From positions 310,001 through 374,000 of the forward strand of contig NZ_JOEK01000001.1 of the NCBI RefSeq assembly GCF_000719135.1: a stretch of DNA of 64,000 nucleotides. Reading direction: 5' to 3'. This document shows positions 7,415 to 18,434 of this stretch, one piece after another. The translations under genes were made by a program, and so were the position numbers. The stretch comes from Streptomyces avicenniae. GTDB taxonomy: Bacteria; Actinomycetota; Actinomycetes; Streptomycetales; Streptomycetaceae. Below the pieces are notes generated by a model. It saw nothing but the letters and a program-made list of their open reading frames with translations. It did no database searches and was not told the origin of the DNA. The first letter of the stretch is position 1. Each line of letters begins with the position of its first letter.

Positions 7415-9685
7415 ATGACGCCTACACACCACACTCCCCCGGCGGGCGGCCGGACCCGGCCCGGTCTCGCCGTACGCCTCGGCGGCTGGAGCACCCGCCA
7501 CCGCAAGACCGCGATCATCGGCTGGCTGCTCTTCGTCGTGGTGGCCGTCGTCGCCGGATCGGCCACCGGGACCAGGCAGCTCTCCGGCGCCGAGTACGGC
7601 ACGGGCGACTCGGGCCGCGCCGCGCAGATCCTGGAGGACGCCGGGATCGAGGAGCCCGCCGGAGAGATGGTGATGCTGCGCAGCGAGGACCCGGACGGCT
7701 GGCGCGCCGCGGCCGGTGAACTCGCGGACGCCCTGGACGCGACCGGCGGGACCGCCGCCCTCCAGGAGCCGGTGGCCTCGGAGAACGGCCTTGAGGGACT
7801 GCTGACCTACCAGATAGCGGGCGACCCCGAGACGGCGGTGGACCGCGCGGAGCCCGTGCTCGACGCGATCGACGAGGCGCGGGCGGCGCATCCGGAGCTG
7901 GAGTACTACGGGTTCGGGGAGGCGACGGCCGGGACACAGCTCAGCGAGATGCTGTCCAACGACCTGCGCACGGCCGAGTTCACCGCGGTGCCCCTGGCCC
8001 TCGGCATCCTGTTGGTGGTCTTCGGCGCGCTGGTTGCCGCGCTGCTGCCCGTCTTCCTGGCGCTCACCGCCTGCGTGGGCACGTTCGGTCTGCTCGCCGT
8101 GGTGAGCCACCAGGTGCCGCTGGACGAGGCCACGAACTCGGTGATGTTCCTCGTCGGCCTGGCCGTCGGCGTGGACTACTGCCTCTTCTACCTGCGCCGC
8201 GAGCGGGACGAGCGCGCGGCGGGGCGCGACGCCGGGACGGCGCTGCGGATCGCCGCGGCGACGAGCGGCCGGGCGGTGCTGGTGTCGGGGTGCACGGTGC
8301 TGCTGGCGATGTCCGGGATGTTCCTGTCCGGGCTCAGCCTGTTCCACGGATTCGCGGTCGCGACCATCCTCGTCGTGGTGATGGCGATGCTGGGGTCGGT
8401 CACGGTGCTGCCCGCGACGATGGCCTGGCTCGGGGACCGGGTGAACGCCGGGCGGTTGCCGTTCCTCGGCCGGGCCAGGCGCGGGAAGCGCGCCGGTGGG
8501 CGGGGCGGCGAGCGGCGCGGCGAGCGGTCGGGCGGGCTGTCGGGGCGGGTCATGCGGCCGGTGCTGGCGCGGCCAGGGCTCTTCGCGGTCGCCGCGAGCG
8601 CCGTGCTGCTGGTGATGTGCGCGCCCGCGCTCGGTATGAAGACGGAACAGCTCGGCATGGAGAAGCAGTTCGGCTCCGACTCCGAACTGACCATCGCCTT
8701 CCGGGAGATCACCGGCGCCTTCCCCGGCGGCCCCGAGCCCGCCGAGGTCGTGGTCCGCGCGGACGACGTGACGGCGCCCGCCTTCGAGGACGCGCTCGCC
8801 TCGTTCCGGCAGGAGATCGCCGACGCCGGGCGGTTCGGCGACCGCGTCACGGTGGACACGTACGAGGACCAGGGCGTCGTCCGGATCTCGGTCCCGCTGG
8901 CGGGCAACGGCACGGACGACGCGTCCAAGGCGGCGCTCGACGTCCTGCGCGACGACATCGTGCCCGGCACCCTCGGCGAGCAGGGCGAGGCCCTGATCGC
9001 GGGCAACCTGGCCGAATCACTCGACTTCACAAACCAGTTGGGCAGCGACATCGTGCCCGTGCTGCTCTTCATCGCGACGGTGACGTTCCTGCTGATGCTG
9101 GTCTGCTTCCGCTCGCTGCCGGTCGCGCTGGTCTCGATCGTGCTCAACCTGCTGTCGGTCGGCGCGGCCTACGGCACGATGACCGCCGTCTTCCAGCACG
9201 GCTGGGGGGCGGAGGCCCTGGGGACCGAGAAGGTGGGCGCGATCGAGGCGTGGATGCCGCTGTTCGTGCTGGTCATCCTCTTCGGACTGTCCATGGACTA
9301 CCACGTGTTCGTGGTCTCCCGGATCCGGGAGGCGCACGAGCGGGGGCTCTCGACGCGGGAGGCGATCCGGGACGGGATACGGGCCACGGCCGGGCCGGTC
9401 ACGGGCGCGGCGGCCATCATGGTGGCGGTCTTCTCGGTGTTCGCGCTGCTGCGGATGCAGGACATGCAGCAGATGGGCGTCGGCCTCGCGGTGGCCGTGC
9501 TCGTGGACGCCACGGTGGTGCGGATGGTGCTGCTGCCCTCCCTGCTGGCGCTGCTGGGCGAGCGCAGCTGGTACCTGCCCCGCTGGTTGGGGTGGCTGCC
9601 CCGGCTGGAGCACGGGGACGCGGCGGACGTGGCGCCCGCCCCGGCGCCCGCCGGGAACCGCGAGCCGGAGCCGACGCACCGCTGA
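7415..9685 (+). CDS. MMPL-family (RND superfamily) transporter
   Basis: A 756-residue export protein. Layout is the duplicated MMPL fold: TM1 (IIGWLLFVVVAVVAG), a periplasm-side domain of about 130 residues, five TMs with the signature GVDYCLFYLRRERDE, a Gly/Arg-rich cytoplasmic linker near 350-375, a second TM1 and outside domain, then five more TMs with SMDYHVFVVSRIREAHERG. The Asp residues in GVDY and SMDY are the expected proton-relay positions. Homologues export lipids or secondary metabolites using the proton gradient. Start ATG 7415 is well placed before the first TM. No TetR regulator gene is adjacent, although TetR-type palindromes lie downstream of the stop. Confidence 0.92.
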   Translation: MTPTHHTPPAGGRTRPGLAVRLGGWSTRHRKTAIIGWLLFVVVAVVAGSATGTRQLSGAEYGTGDSGRAAQILEDAGIEEPAGEMVMLRSEDPDGWRAAAGELADALDATGGTAALQEPVASENGLEGLLTYQIAGDPETAVDRAEPVLDAIDEARAAHPELEYYGFGEATAGTQLSEMLSNDLRTAEFTAVPLALGILLVVFGALVAALLPVFLALTACVGTFGLLAVVSHQVPLDEATNSVMFLVGLAVGVDYCLFYLRRERDERAAGRDAGTALRIAAATSGRAVLVSGCTVLLAMSGMFLSGLSLFHGFAVATILVVVMAMLGSVTVLPATMAWLGDRVNAGRLPFLGRARRGKRAGGRGGERRGERSGGLSGRVMRPVLARPGLFAVAASAVLLVMCAPALGMKTEQLGMEKQFGSDSELTIAFREITGAFPGGPEPAEVVVRADDVTAPAFEDALASFRQEIADAGRFGDRVTVDTYEDQGVVRISVPLAGNGTDDASKAALDVLRDDIVPGTLGEQGEALIAGNLAESLDFTNQLGSDIVPVLLFIATVTFLLMLVCFRSLPVALVSIVLNLLSVGAAYGTMTAVFQHGWGAEALGTEKVGAIEAWMPLFVLVILFGLSMDYHVFVVSRIREAHERGLSTREAIRDGIRATAGPVTGAAAIMVAVFSVFALLRMQDMQQMGVGLAVAVLVDATVVRMVLLPSLLALLGERSWYLPRWLGWLPRLEHGDAADVAPAPAPAGNREPEPTHR

Positions 9686-9732
9686 CCGGGGCCGGTCGGC
9701 GGGCAGGACCGGGGGCGGGGGCGGGCGTAAGC

Positions 9733-9896
9733 AAAACGAACATTCGCTCGCCCCCACCGCCCCGGGCTCGCCAGCACAAAACGAACGCTCGTTCTGCCCC
9801 TACCCGCCGCGGAGTTCGGCGAGAGGTTGCAAAACGAGCGTTCGTTTTTTATTCGCCACCAGCGGGCAGCAGCTCAAGAAGACGAACGTCCGTTTT
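9733..9896. repeat. Array of four TetR-operator-like palindromes between convergent genes
   Basis: Four related 16-18-bp palindromes: AAAACGAACATTCGCT (9733-9748), AAAACGAACGCTCGTTCT (9778-9795), AAAACGAGCGTTCGTTTT (9831-9848) and AAGACGAACGTCCGTTTT (9879-9896). Centre-to-centre distances are about 46, 53 and 48 bp. The form resembles operators of TetR-family repressors. They sit between the 3' ends of the MMPL and terpene synthase genes, not in an obvious promoter. Confidence 0.7.
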
Positions 9897-9932
9897 CCTC
9901 AACCTCCGCCCCCACGGCCCGCCGCGCACGCC

Positions 9933-10844
9933 CTACCGCCCCGCCGTCGTCCACCCCGCCGTCGTCCACCCCGTCGAGGACGGCGGCACGGTCACCGGCT
10001 CCTCCTCGCGGTACCGCGCGCTGTCGCGGTGCCAGTCCCACGCCCCCCGCACCGCGCCCGTGACGCGCGCCCCGAGCAGCCGTCCCTGGCGGCCCGCTTC
10101 GGCCAGTTCGTCGCGGGCGCGCAGCAGGTCCACGACCCGGGCCGTCGTCATGCGGTCCACCTCCGCCAGGGCCTCCGGCCAGCCGCCCCCGTCACGCGCC
10201 CGGACGAGAACGGCCAGGTTCGCCGTCTCGCCCGCCCGTATGTCACGCGGCAGGGAGTGGACGTCGTTCGTCCACGCCATGACGTCGCTCGCCGCCGCGA
10301 CCGCCGCACGGGCCGCGCGCCCCTCGGCCAGCCGCACGGGAAACGTCTGCCGCTCCACGTACTCGACCAGGTCGAACACCGGGTAGGCCCCGAACGAGCG
10401 CCGCCGCCACGCCACATACCCGGCCACATCGGGCACCGGCACGGCCCCGAGCCGCACCCCCGCCTGCCACCGGTAACCCGCCACACACTCCCGCAGGTGG
10501 CGCGCGAAACGATTCCGCCAGCCACCCGGCGCACCCTCGGCCGTGACGGGCCACAGGTCACGGACCAGCGCCTCGTGGAACGGACGGGGCACCCCGCGCG
10601 GCAGCCGCCCGGCGTGGTCGAACCAGTCGTCGAGCGTCAGCAGCCAGACGTACCAGCGCGCCAGCACGGCCATCTCGGCGTAACCGGCCGTGCGGTAGTA
10701 GCTGGTGGCCAGGGTGACGACCCGCGAGGCCGCCAGCCGGCGCGCCCCCCCGTCCGGCACCAGGCCGCGCGCCGCGGCCCAGGCGTACGCCTGGTCCTCC
10801 AGCTCGTCCGAGCGCGGATGGAGCGGCTGACGGCGGATGGGCAT
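9933..10844 (-). CDS. Type I terpene synthase
   Basis: A 303-residue class I terpene cyclase that should convert a prenyl diphosphate (probably FPP or GPP) to a terpene hydrocarbon or alcohol. The Asp-rich Mg site is DDWFD (D72, D73, D76). The NSE triad reads NDVHSLPRD (N193, S197), with Asp where Glu is usual, and a conserved RY pair occurs near the end (SARYREEE). Length is normal for single-domain bacterial cyclases. ATG 10844 begins MPIRRQPLHPRSDELE; the ribosome site (GAAAGG) is rather far, so TTG 10850 is possible. The tail repeats GWTTA from a 15-bp direct duplication. It follows a P450 gene by 38 bp and probably shares its transcript, so the product may be oxidised. Confidence 0.87.
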   Translation of the reverse strand: MPIRRQPLHPRSDELEDQAYAWAAARGLVPDGGARRLAASRVVTLATSYYRTAGYAEMAVLARWYVWLLTLDDWFDHAGRLPRGVPRPFHEALVRDLWPVTAEGAPGGWRNRFARHLRECVAGYRWQAGVRLGAVPVPDVAGYVAWRRRSFGAYPVFDLVEYVERQTFPVRLAEGRAARAAVAAASDVMAWTNDVHSLPRDIRAGETANLAVLVRARDGGGWPEALAEVDRMTTARVVDLLRARDELAEAGRQGRLLGARVTGAVRGAWDWHRDSARYREEEPVTVPPSSTGWTTAGWTTAGR

Positions 10845-10882
10845 CAACAAAATCGATTCGCCTTTCGTGATGTGATGACTTG

Positions 10883-12043
10883 TCAGAAGCTGACGGGCAA
10901 GGATTCGAGCCGCCGCGTCCGGTGGGACGGCCGCCACCTCAGCTCGTCGGGCGGCACGGCCGTCTCCAGCCCCGGCGCGCGCCGCAGCAGGGTGGACAGC
11001 GCGATCCCGGCCTGGACACGGGCGAGCGGGATGCCGAGACAGAGGTGGATGCCGCGCCCGAACGACAGGTGGCCCTGGCCGCCCCGGTCGAGGTCGAGCC
11101 GGTCGCCCTGCGGGAAGCGCCGCTCGTCGCGGTTGGCCGAGGCGAGGGAGAGGATCACCGAGTCCCCTGCCGCGACCGCGACGCCGCCGATCCGCATGTC
11201 CTCGGTGGCGAAGCGGCGGATGGCCAGGGGCAGGGGGCCGTCGAACCGCAGGAGTTCCTCGATGGCCGCGGGCAGCAACTGGGGCTCGGCCCTGAGGCGT
11301 TCCCAGTGGGTGCGCGGGTGGAGCAGGGCGAGGACACCGTTGCCGATGAAGCTGGCCGTCGTCTCGTGTCCGGCGGCCAGGACGATGAACGCGACGCTGA
11401 TCAGTTCGTCCTCCGTCAGTCTGCCCTGCTCGTCCCGCGCGTCGATCAGCGCCGTCAGGAGGTCGTCGCCCGGCCGTCGCCGCTTCGCGGCGATGACCCG
11501 CCGCAGCTGCTCGACGGCCTGTGCTATCGCCGCGCGGGCCGCCCCGGGACAGCCGGGGATCAGGAGGGAGTTGGTCCACTCCGCGACCTCGGCCGACTCC
11601 TCGCGCGGGAGCCCGAGCATGTCGCTGATGACGCGCAGCGGGAGCGGGAGCGCCAGGTCGGCCATCAGGTCGGCCCGGCCGGTGGGCGCCACGGCGTCGA
11701 ACAGTTCCTCGGCATGGGCCTCCACGGCGGGGCGCAGGGAGTCGGCGGACCGGCGGGTGAAGGCGTGGGAGACCAGTCGGCGCAGCCGGGTGTGGTCGGA
11801 CCCGTCGAGGTGCAGCAGATCGTTGCGCAGGGCGGGAGGAAGGGGGAGTCCGCGGTAGCCGCAGCCGTTGCTGTGGTCCGCGTTGGTCGAGAGCCGGGGG
11901 TCCTGCAACGCGGCGCGTACGTCCGCGTAATGCGTCACCAGCCAGGCCGGCGCACCGTCCGGTCCCGTGACGTGGTGCACGGAGCCGCCGGCCCGCAGCC
12001 GGGCGTACGGCCCGTACGGATCTGCGAAAAAGGTCTCATCCAT
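10883..12043 (-). CDS. Cytochrome P450 (class I, streptomycete type)
   Basis: A 386-residue soluble monooxygenase. Landmarks in order: I-helix AGHETT (O2 activation), K-helix EELLR (ExxR), and the haem-binding loop FGRGIHLCLG with axial Cys at 335. It needs ferredoxin and reductase partners, which are not encoded next to it. The ATG at 12043 (MDETFFADPYGPYARLR) matches the usual P450 N-terminus. No ribosome site is visible before it; instead a perfect 14-bp palindrome starts 5 nt upstream, so a leaderless or repressed start is likely. The terpene synthase follows by 38 bp, suggesting the P450 oxidises its product. Confidence 0.92.
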   Translation of the reverse strand: MDETFFADPYGPYARLRAGGSVHHVTGPDGAPAWLVTHYADVRAALQDPRLSTNADHSNGCGYRGLPLPPALRNDLLHLDGSDHTRLRRLVSHAFTRRSADSLRPAVEAHAEELFDAVAPTGRADLMADLALPLPLRVISDMLGLPREESAEVAEWTNSLLIPGCPGAARAAIAQAVEQLRRVIAAKRRRPGDDLLTALIDARDEQGRLTEDELISVAFIVLAAGHETTASFIGNGVLALLHPRTHWERLRAEPQLLPAAIEELLRFDGPLPLAIRRFATEDMRIGGVAVAAGDSVILSLASANRDERRFPQGDRLDLDRGGQGHLSFGRGIHLCLGIPLARVQAGIALSTLLRRAPGLETAVPPDELRWRPSHRTRRLESLPVSF

Positions 12044-12047
12044 GTGC

Positions 12048-12061
12048 ACGCTACGTAGCGT
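12048..12061. promoter_or_regulatory. Perfect palindromic operator before the P450 gene
   Basis: ACGCTACGTAGCGT is a perfect 14-bp inverted repeat just upstream of the P450 start on the minus strand. It contains a TACGCT hexamer usable as a -10 box, so a bound repressor would block the P450-terpene synthase operon. The regulator is unknown. Confidence 0.45.
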
Positions 12062-12216
12062 ACAGGCGTACTTACAGTCCGCGACAGGGCGACTGAGGAA
12101 ACCTTTCCCTAGCCCTCTGGCATGTGTTATAAGCCCCGGCGCACCGACCGCCCGGAGTGCGGTACGGGCGGTGGTGCGCCGGTGCGCGCCGGCGGGCGCC
12201 GATCGAGCGGCGGCCG

Positions 12217-12232
12217 GGGCACGGCCGTGCCC
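12217..12232. terminator. GC-rich hairpin downstream of geoA
   Basis: GGGCACGGCCGTGCCC is a perfect 16-bp palindrome 43 bp after the geosmin synthase stop, on its downstream side. No U-tract follows, which is common for streptomycete terminators. Confidence 0.4.
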
Positions 12233-12275
12233 GGCACCCGGCCCTGCCCCGGCCGACCCGTCCCCGCCGGCCCCG

Positions 12276-14600
<2,325 letters not shown>

Positions 14601-14768
14601 TCACGCGAGGTGAGCGCGCGGGGGACAGGCGGTGGACGAACGTCCGCGGCCCGTACGTCACTTCGCCGTCCGCCGGAACCCCGCGCGCGGCTGCGGCGTC
14701 TCCTTACCATCGGAACACCGTTCCGTTCGCCTCTCGTTGCAGGGGTGAACTCTCGGGAGGGGCACCTG

Positions 14769-15851
14769 ATGCCGCAGCCGCTGTACGCCGAGAAGTCCTG
14801 GAACCCGCTCGCCGCCGGTGTGCGGCTCTCCGACACCCACCTGTCCCTCGGCCGCCGCCGCACGCCGACGGCCGAGCTGCACCTCGTCGCCGTCGCGGAC
14901 GCCTTCCTGCGCGGGCAGTGGCTCGGGGGCGGCGGCCAGGAGGTGCCGTTCGGGTCGCTGCCCGAGGGCGCGGGGACGGTGCCCGTCTCCCGCGTGACGG
15001 GCGCGACGCGGCCCGTGCGGGTCCGGCGCGCGCGGGAGTTCGCCCGCGTGCTCGGCGAGTTCGCCGTCCGCGCGTCCGGCGGCGAGGAGGCGGTCCGGGC
15101 GCACGCGGCGCGGGCGGCGGCGGAGGGCGTGCCGCTGTGGATGGCCCGCAGGGTCGCGCCGGGACCGGCGGGGCCGATCACCGTGAGCGTGGACCGCGCC
15201 CTCGTGCGCGCCGACGTCTGGACGCCCGGCGTCCCGGCCGTACGGCTGCGCGGCCCCCGCGGGCTGCCCGCGCGGCGCGCGAACCCGGCCGCCGGGCTGA
15301 CCGTGACGATCGGGGAGCAGCCCGCCGAGCTGATCGCCGCGCTGCGCACGCGGACCACACGCCGGACGGTCATCGTCCAGTCCCTGCACGGCCGCTGGGA
15401 GCTGCGGTGGCGGGACAAGCGCTCGTCGCGCGTGCTGCGGGACTACAAGCAGGTCGCCGTGGTGTCCTACCCGGACCCGCCGCCCGCGAAGTCGGTCGTG
15501 CGTCCGCTGGCGACGGTGCTGCACCAGTCGGACGATCCCCTGGACGCGGTGGTCGCGCAGTTCTTCGGCGTGGTCTGCGGCCTCGGCTCGAACATCGGGC
15601 GGATACGTTTCGGCAGTCGTGGCGAACTCCGCGGCCACCTGGAGGAGTTCGCCGAGTGGTCGGAGCCGTGGTTCACCGACGTCGGCGGCGGCCGGGACGA
15701 CCGCCCGTCGGGGGGTGGCGAAGGGGGCAGCGGCGGCTGGGACGGCGGCGGTGGGGACGGCGGTGATGGCGGAAGCGGTGGCGGAGGCGGCGACGGCGGA
15801 GGTGGCGGCGGGGGCGACGGAGGCGGAGGTGGCGGGGGAGGCGGCGAGTGA
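14769..15851 (+). CDS. Streptomyces hypothetical protein with Gly-rich tail (tandem paralogue A)
   Basis: A 360-residue protein. The start at 14769 (MPQPLYAEKSWNPLAAG) has GGGAGGGG about 6 nt upstream. The body (about 1-305) aligns by eye with the next gene: ADAFLRGQWLGGGG, VTGATRPVR, EGVPLWMARRVA, HGRWELRW, PLDAVVAQFFGVVCGLG and SWFTDV-like WFTDVGGG. The final ~50 residues are almost only Gly with Asp, Ser and Glu, absent from the paralogue. No signal peptide or TM segment is seen. Divergent from geoA. Family not recognised; tandem duplication is clear. Confidence 0.75.
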   Translation: MPQPLYAEKSWNPLAAGVRLSDTHLSLGRRRTPTAELHLVAVADAFLRGQWLGGGGQEVPFGSLPEGAGTVPVSRVTGATRPVRVRRAREFARVLGEFAVRASGGEEAVRAHAARAAAEGVPLWMARRVAPGPAGPITVSVDRALVRADVWTPGVPAVRLRGPRGLPARRANPAAGLTVTIGEQPAELIAALRTRTTRRTVIVQSLHGRWELRWRDKRSSRVLRDYKQVAVVSYPDPPPAKSVVRPLATVLHQSDDPLDAVVAQFFGVVCGLGSNIGRIRFGSRGELRGHLEEFAEWSEPWFTDVGGGRDDRPSGGGEGGSGGWDGGGGDGGDGGSGGGGGDGGGGGGGDGGGGGGGGGE

Positions 15852-15961
15852 CGCCAACTTCCGCCCGCCGAGCGGCCGTTGGCCCCCGCACCCCGTACGC
15901 TTGACGGTCTGAGGCCGGATCGCCGCGCACACCACGCGGCGGACCCTGGGGAGGGGGCCGC

Positions 15962-17008
15962 ATGACCCGATTCGTGTACACGGAACCGGGCCGCAATCCG
16001 CTGCGCCGTGGCGTGGCACTGGACGACGCATATCTGTACGCGGGCGGGCGCGTCCCCCTGGGTCATCTGAACCTGGCGGCGATGGCCGACGCGTTCCTGC
16101 GCGGCCAGTGGCTCGGCGGGGGCGGCGGCGTCCGTCCGCTCGACCTGCCGGGCGCGCCGCCGGGCAACGTGCCCGTGACCCTCGTGTCGGGGGCGACCCG
16201 TCCGCTGTACCCGAAGGACCCACGGGAGTTCGCCCAGCGGCTCGGCGAGCTCGCGGTGCACCACAGCGGAGGCCCCCACGGCGTCGCGGCCCAGGCCGCG
16301 CGAGCGGCGGCCGAGGGCGTGCCCCTCTGGCTCGCCCGCCGGGTCGCGGCGAGCCCCGCAGGACCCGTCACCGTCACCCTGGACCGCGCACTCGCCCGCG
16401 CCGACGTCTGGGCGGACGGGCTCCCCGCCGCCCGCCTGCGCGGCCCCGCGGGCCGCCCGGCCGAACGCGCGGGCCTCGCCGCGGGCCTCGCGCTGTCCCT
16501 CGGAACGGCGCTCGCCTCCCTCGTCCCCGCCCGGGCCAGGGACGGCGGCGGTCAGGTCACCGTCGCCTCGGCGCACGGACGGTGGACGCTCCGGCACGTC
16601 GATCGCCGCTCCTCCGCCGTCCTGCGGGACGGGCGCCCGGTCGCCGCGCTGACCCGCCCGCCGCGCAGGTCCGCGGCCCGGGGGTCCCGTCCGCTGCTGC
16701 GCCCGCTGGTCGCCGTGCGCCACGCGGGCGGCGCCGAGCCGCTGGACGCCGTGGTCGCCCATCTCCTCGCCGCCGTCTGCGGCGTGGGCGACGCGACCGG
16801 CAGCATCCGCCTCGGCTCGCACACGAGCCTGCTGGGCATGCCGGGCGGGTGGGTGGCGAGTTGGTTCACCGACGTCGCCACGGGCAAGGACGGCGACGGG
16901 CTCGGCCCGGTGCGCGGCACCCCGCGCCACCGACGGCGGTCCGGGATCTACCGGGACGTCTTCCGGGAGCTGGAACCGGGCAGCTTCGTCGAGTGGATGG
17001 TCCCGTGA
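15962..17008 (+). CDS. Streptomyces hypothetical protein (tandem paralogue B)
   Basis: A 348-residue protein preceded by GGGGAGGGGG. It shares with the upstream gene the segments MADAFLRGQWLGGGG, LVSGATRPLY, EGVPLWLARRVA, LRGPAGRPAERAG, HGRWTLRH, PLDAVVAHLLAAVCGVG and SWFTDVATG. Instead of a Gly-rich tail it ends RRRSGIYRDVFRELEPGSFVEWMVP. Intergenic distance is 110 bp. No recognised domain. Conservation concentrated in Trp/Gly-containing motifs suggests a folded domain rather than low-complexity sequence. Confidence 0.75.
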   Translation: MTRFVYTEPGRNPLRRGVALDDAYLYAGGRVPLGHLNLAAMADAFLRGQWLGGGGGVRPLDLPGAPPGNVPVTLVSGATRPLYPKDPREFAQRLGELAVHHSGGPHGVAAQAARAAAEGVPLWLARRVAASPAGPVTVTLDRALARADVWADGLPAARLRGPAGRPAERAGLAAGLALSLGTALASLVPARARDGGGQVTVASAHGRWTLRHVDRRSSAVLRDGRPVAALTRPPRRSAARGSRPLLRPLVAVRHAGGAEPLDAVVAHLLAAVCGVGDATGSIRLGSHTSLLGMPGGWVASWFTDVATGKDGDGLGPVRGTPRHRRRSGIYRDVFRELEPGSFVEWMVP

Positions 17009-17036
17009 ACCCTGTGACCCCTGCGGGACGGGGCCG

Positions 17037-18434
17037 TCACCCCTTCCGGTGCCCGAGGAACCGCCCGGTCGCCACGTCGAGGTCCACGATCGGCGCCGGA
17101 TAGCCGAGCGCGGCCCGCTCCGGCTCCGGCAGCCGCCACGGCCGGTGCACGGCCGCGCCGCCCAGGCCCTCCGCCTCCGCCAGCTCGGGCACCCAGCGGC
17201 GTACGTACGTGCCGCGCGGGTCGAAACGGCGGGCCTGCGTGAGGGGGTTGAGCATCCGGTTGAACCGGGAGTCGTTCCCGGTCCCGGCGACCCACTGCCA
17301 GTTCATCTGGTTGTTCGCCACGTCCCCGTCCACCAGCAGGTCGAGGAAGTGCCGGGCGCCGACGCGCCAGTCCACGTACAGGTACTTGGTGAGGAAGCTC
17401 CCGGCCACCAGCCGCGCCCTGTTGTGCATCCACCCCTCGTGCAGCAGCTGCCGCATGGCGGCGTCCACGAGCGGGTAGCCCGTACGGCCCGCGCGCCACG
17501 CCTCGGCCGCCTCCGGGTCGTCGCGCCAGCGGTCGTTTCGCGTGCGGTAGTCCTGCCGGGCGGCGTCGGGGCGGGCGGCGAGGACCTGGTGGTGGAAGTC
17601 GCGCCAGGCGAGCTGCCTGACGAACGCCTCGGCGCCGGGACCGCCGCGCCGGGCCGCGCGCTCGCGGACCTCGGTCGGGGAGAGCGTGCCGAAGTGCAGG
17701 TCGGCGGAGAGCCGGGAGGTGGCGTCGGCGGCCAGGTCGTCGTGACGCTCCTCGTAGTCGGCGAGCGGGCCGCGTTCCCACGCGGCGAGGCGGCGGCGCG
17801 CCTCCGTCTCGCCGCCGCGCGGCAGGCCGGGTGACGGGCCCGCGCCGCCCGGACGGCACAGCGCGCGGATCAGCGCGCGGGCGGACGGCACGTCCTGCGA
17901 ACGCACCGCGTCCGGCACCCGTACGGCGCGCGGCGCGCCCATGACCGTACGGCGCGGCGCGTCCGCCCAGCGGCGGAAGTAGGGCGTGAACACGGCGAAG
18001 TGGTCCTTGCCGCCCGGCGTCAGCGCGCCGGGCGGGACGATCGTGCGGGACGCCTCGTGGACGCGCAGCTCGCGCCCGTCCTCCGCCAGCGCGGCCCGCA
18101 GCGCGCCCTCGCGCCTGTCCGCGTAGCCGGTGACGGCGGCGGCGACGTGCACCGTACGGGCGTCCGCCTCCGCCGCCGCGCGGCAGGTCTGCGCGACGAC
18201 GTCGCCGCGCCGCACGACGAGCCGTCCGCCGCGCGAGCGCAGGCCCGCGTCGAGGTCGGCGAGGCAGTCGGCGAGGAACGCGGCGCGGTTCGGCACGGCG
18301 AAGCCCGCGTCCCGTACCCCGTCGTCCAGGACGAACAGCGGGACGACCTCGTCCGCCTCGCGCAGGGCGGCGCGGAGCACGGGGTTGTCGTGCAGCCGCA
18401 GGTCGGAGGTGAAAAGGGCGACGGCGGCGGTCAT
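17037..18434 (-). CDS. phr: Deoxyribodipyrimidine photolyase (class I CPD photolyase)
   Basis: A 465-residue DNA repair flavoenzyme that splits cyclobutane pyrimidine dimers using blue light. N-terminal Rossmann antenna domain (VALFTSDLRLHDNPVL...), then the FAD/DNA domain with RLSADLHFGTLSPTEVR, FVRQLAWRDFHHQ, GYPLVDAAMRQLLHEGWMHNRARL and the signature WQWVAGTGNDSRFNRMLNP. ATG 18434 overlaps the stop of the upstream SDR gene (ATGA), so the pair is translationally coupled; photolyase and DUF2867-type SDR genes also co-occur in other streptomycete light-response loci. Full-length, with no broken motif seen. Confidence 0.96.
   Translation of the reverse strand: MTAAVALFTSDLRLHDNPVLRAALREADEVVPLFVLDDGVRDAGFAVPNRAAFLADCLADLDAGLRSRGGRLVVRRGDVVAQTCRAAAEADARTVHVAAAVTGYADRREGALRAALAEDGRELRVHEASRTIVPPGALTPGGKDHFAVFTPYFRRWADAPRRTVMGAPRAVRVPDAVRSQDVPSARALIRALCRPGGAGPSPGLPRGGETEARRRLAAWERGPLADYEERHDDLAADATSRLSADLHFGTLSPTEVRERAARRGGPGAEAFVRQLAWRDFHHQVLAARPDAARQDYRTRNDRWRDDPEAAEAWRAGRTGYPLVDAAMRQLLHEGWMHNRARLVAGSFLTKYLYVDWRVGARHFLDLLVDGDVANNQMNWQWVAGTGNDSRFNRMLNPLTQARRFDPRGTYVRRWVPELAEAEGLGGAAVHRPWRLPEPERAALGYPAPIVDLDVATGRFLGHRKG

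Noticed and set aside
9733..9896. Considered as a CRISPR array (short repeats with ~30-bp spacers)
   Set aside because: Repeats are 16-18 bp, mutually divergent, only four, and no cas genes are present; operator-like palindromes explain them better.
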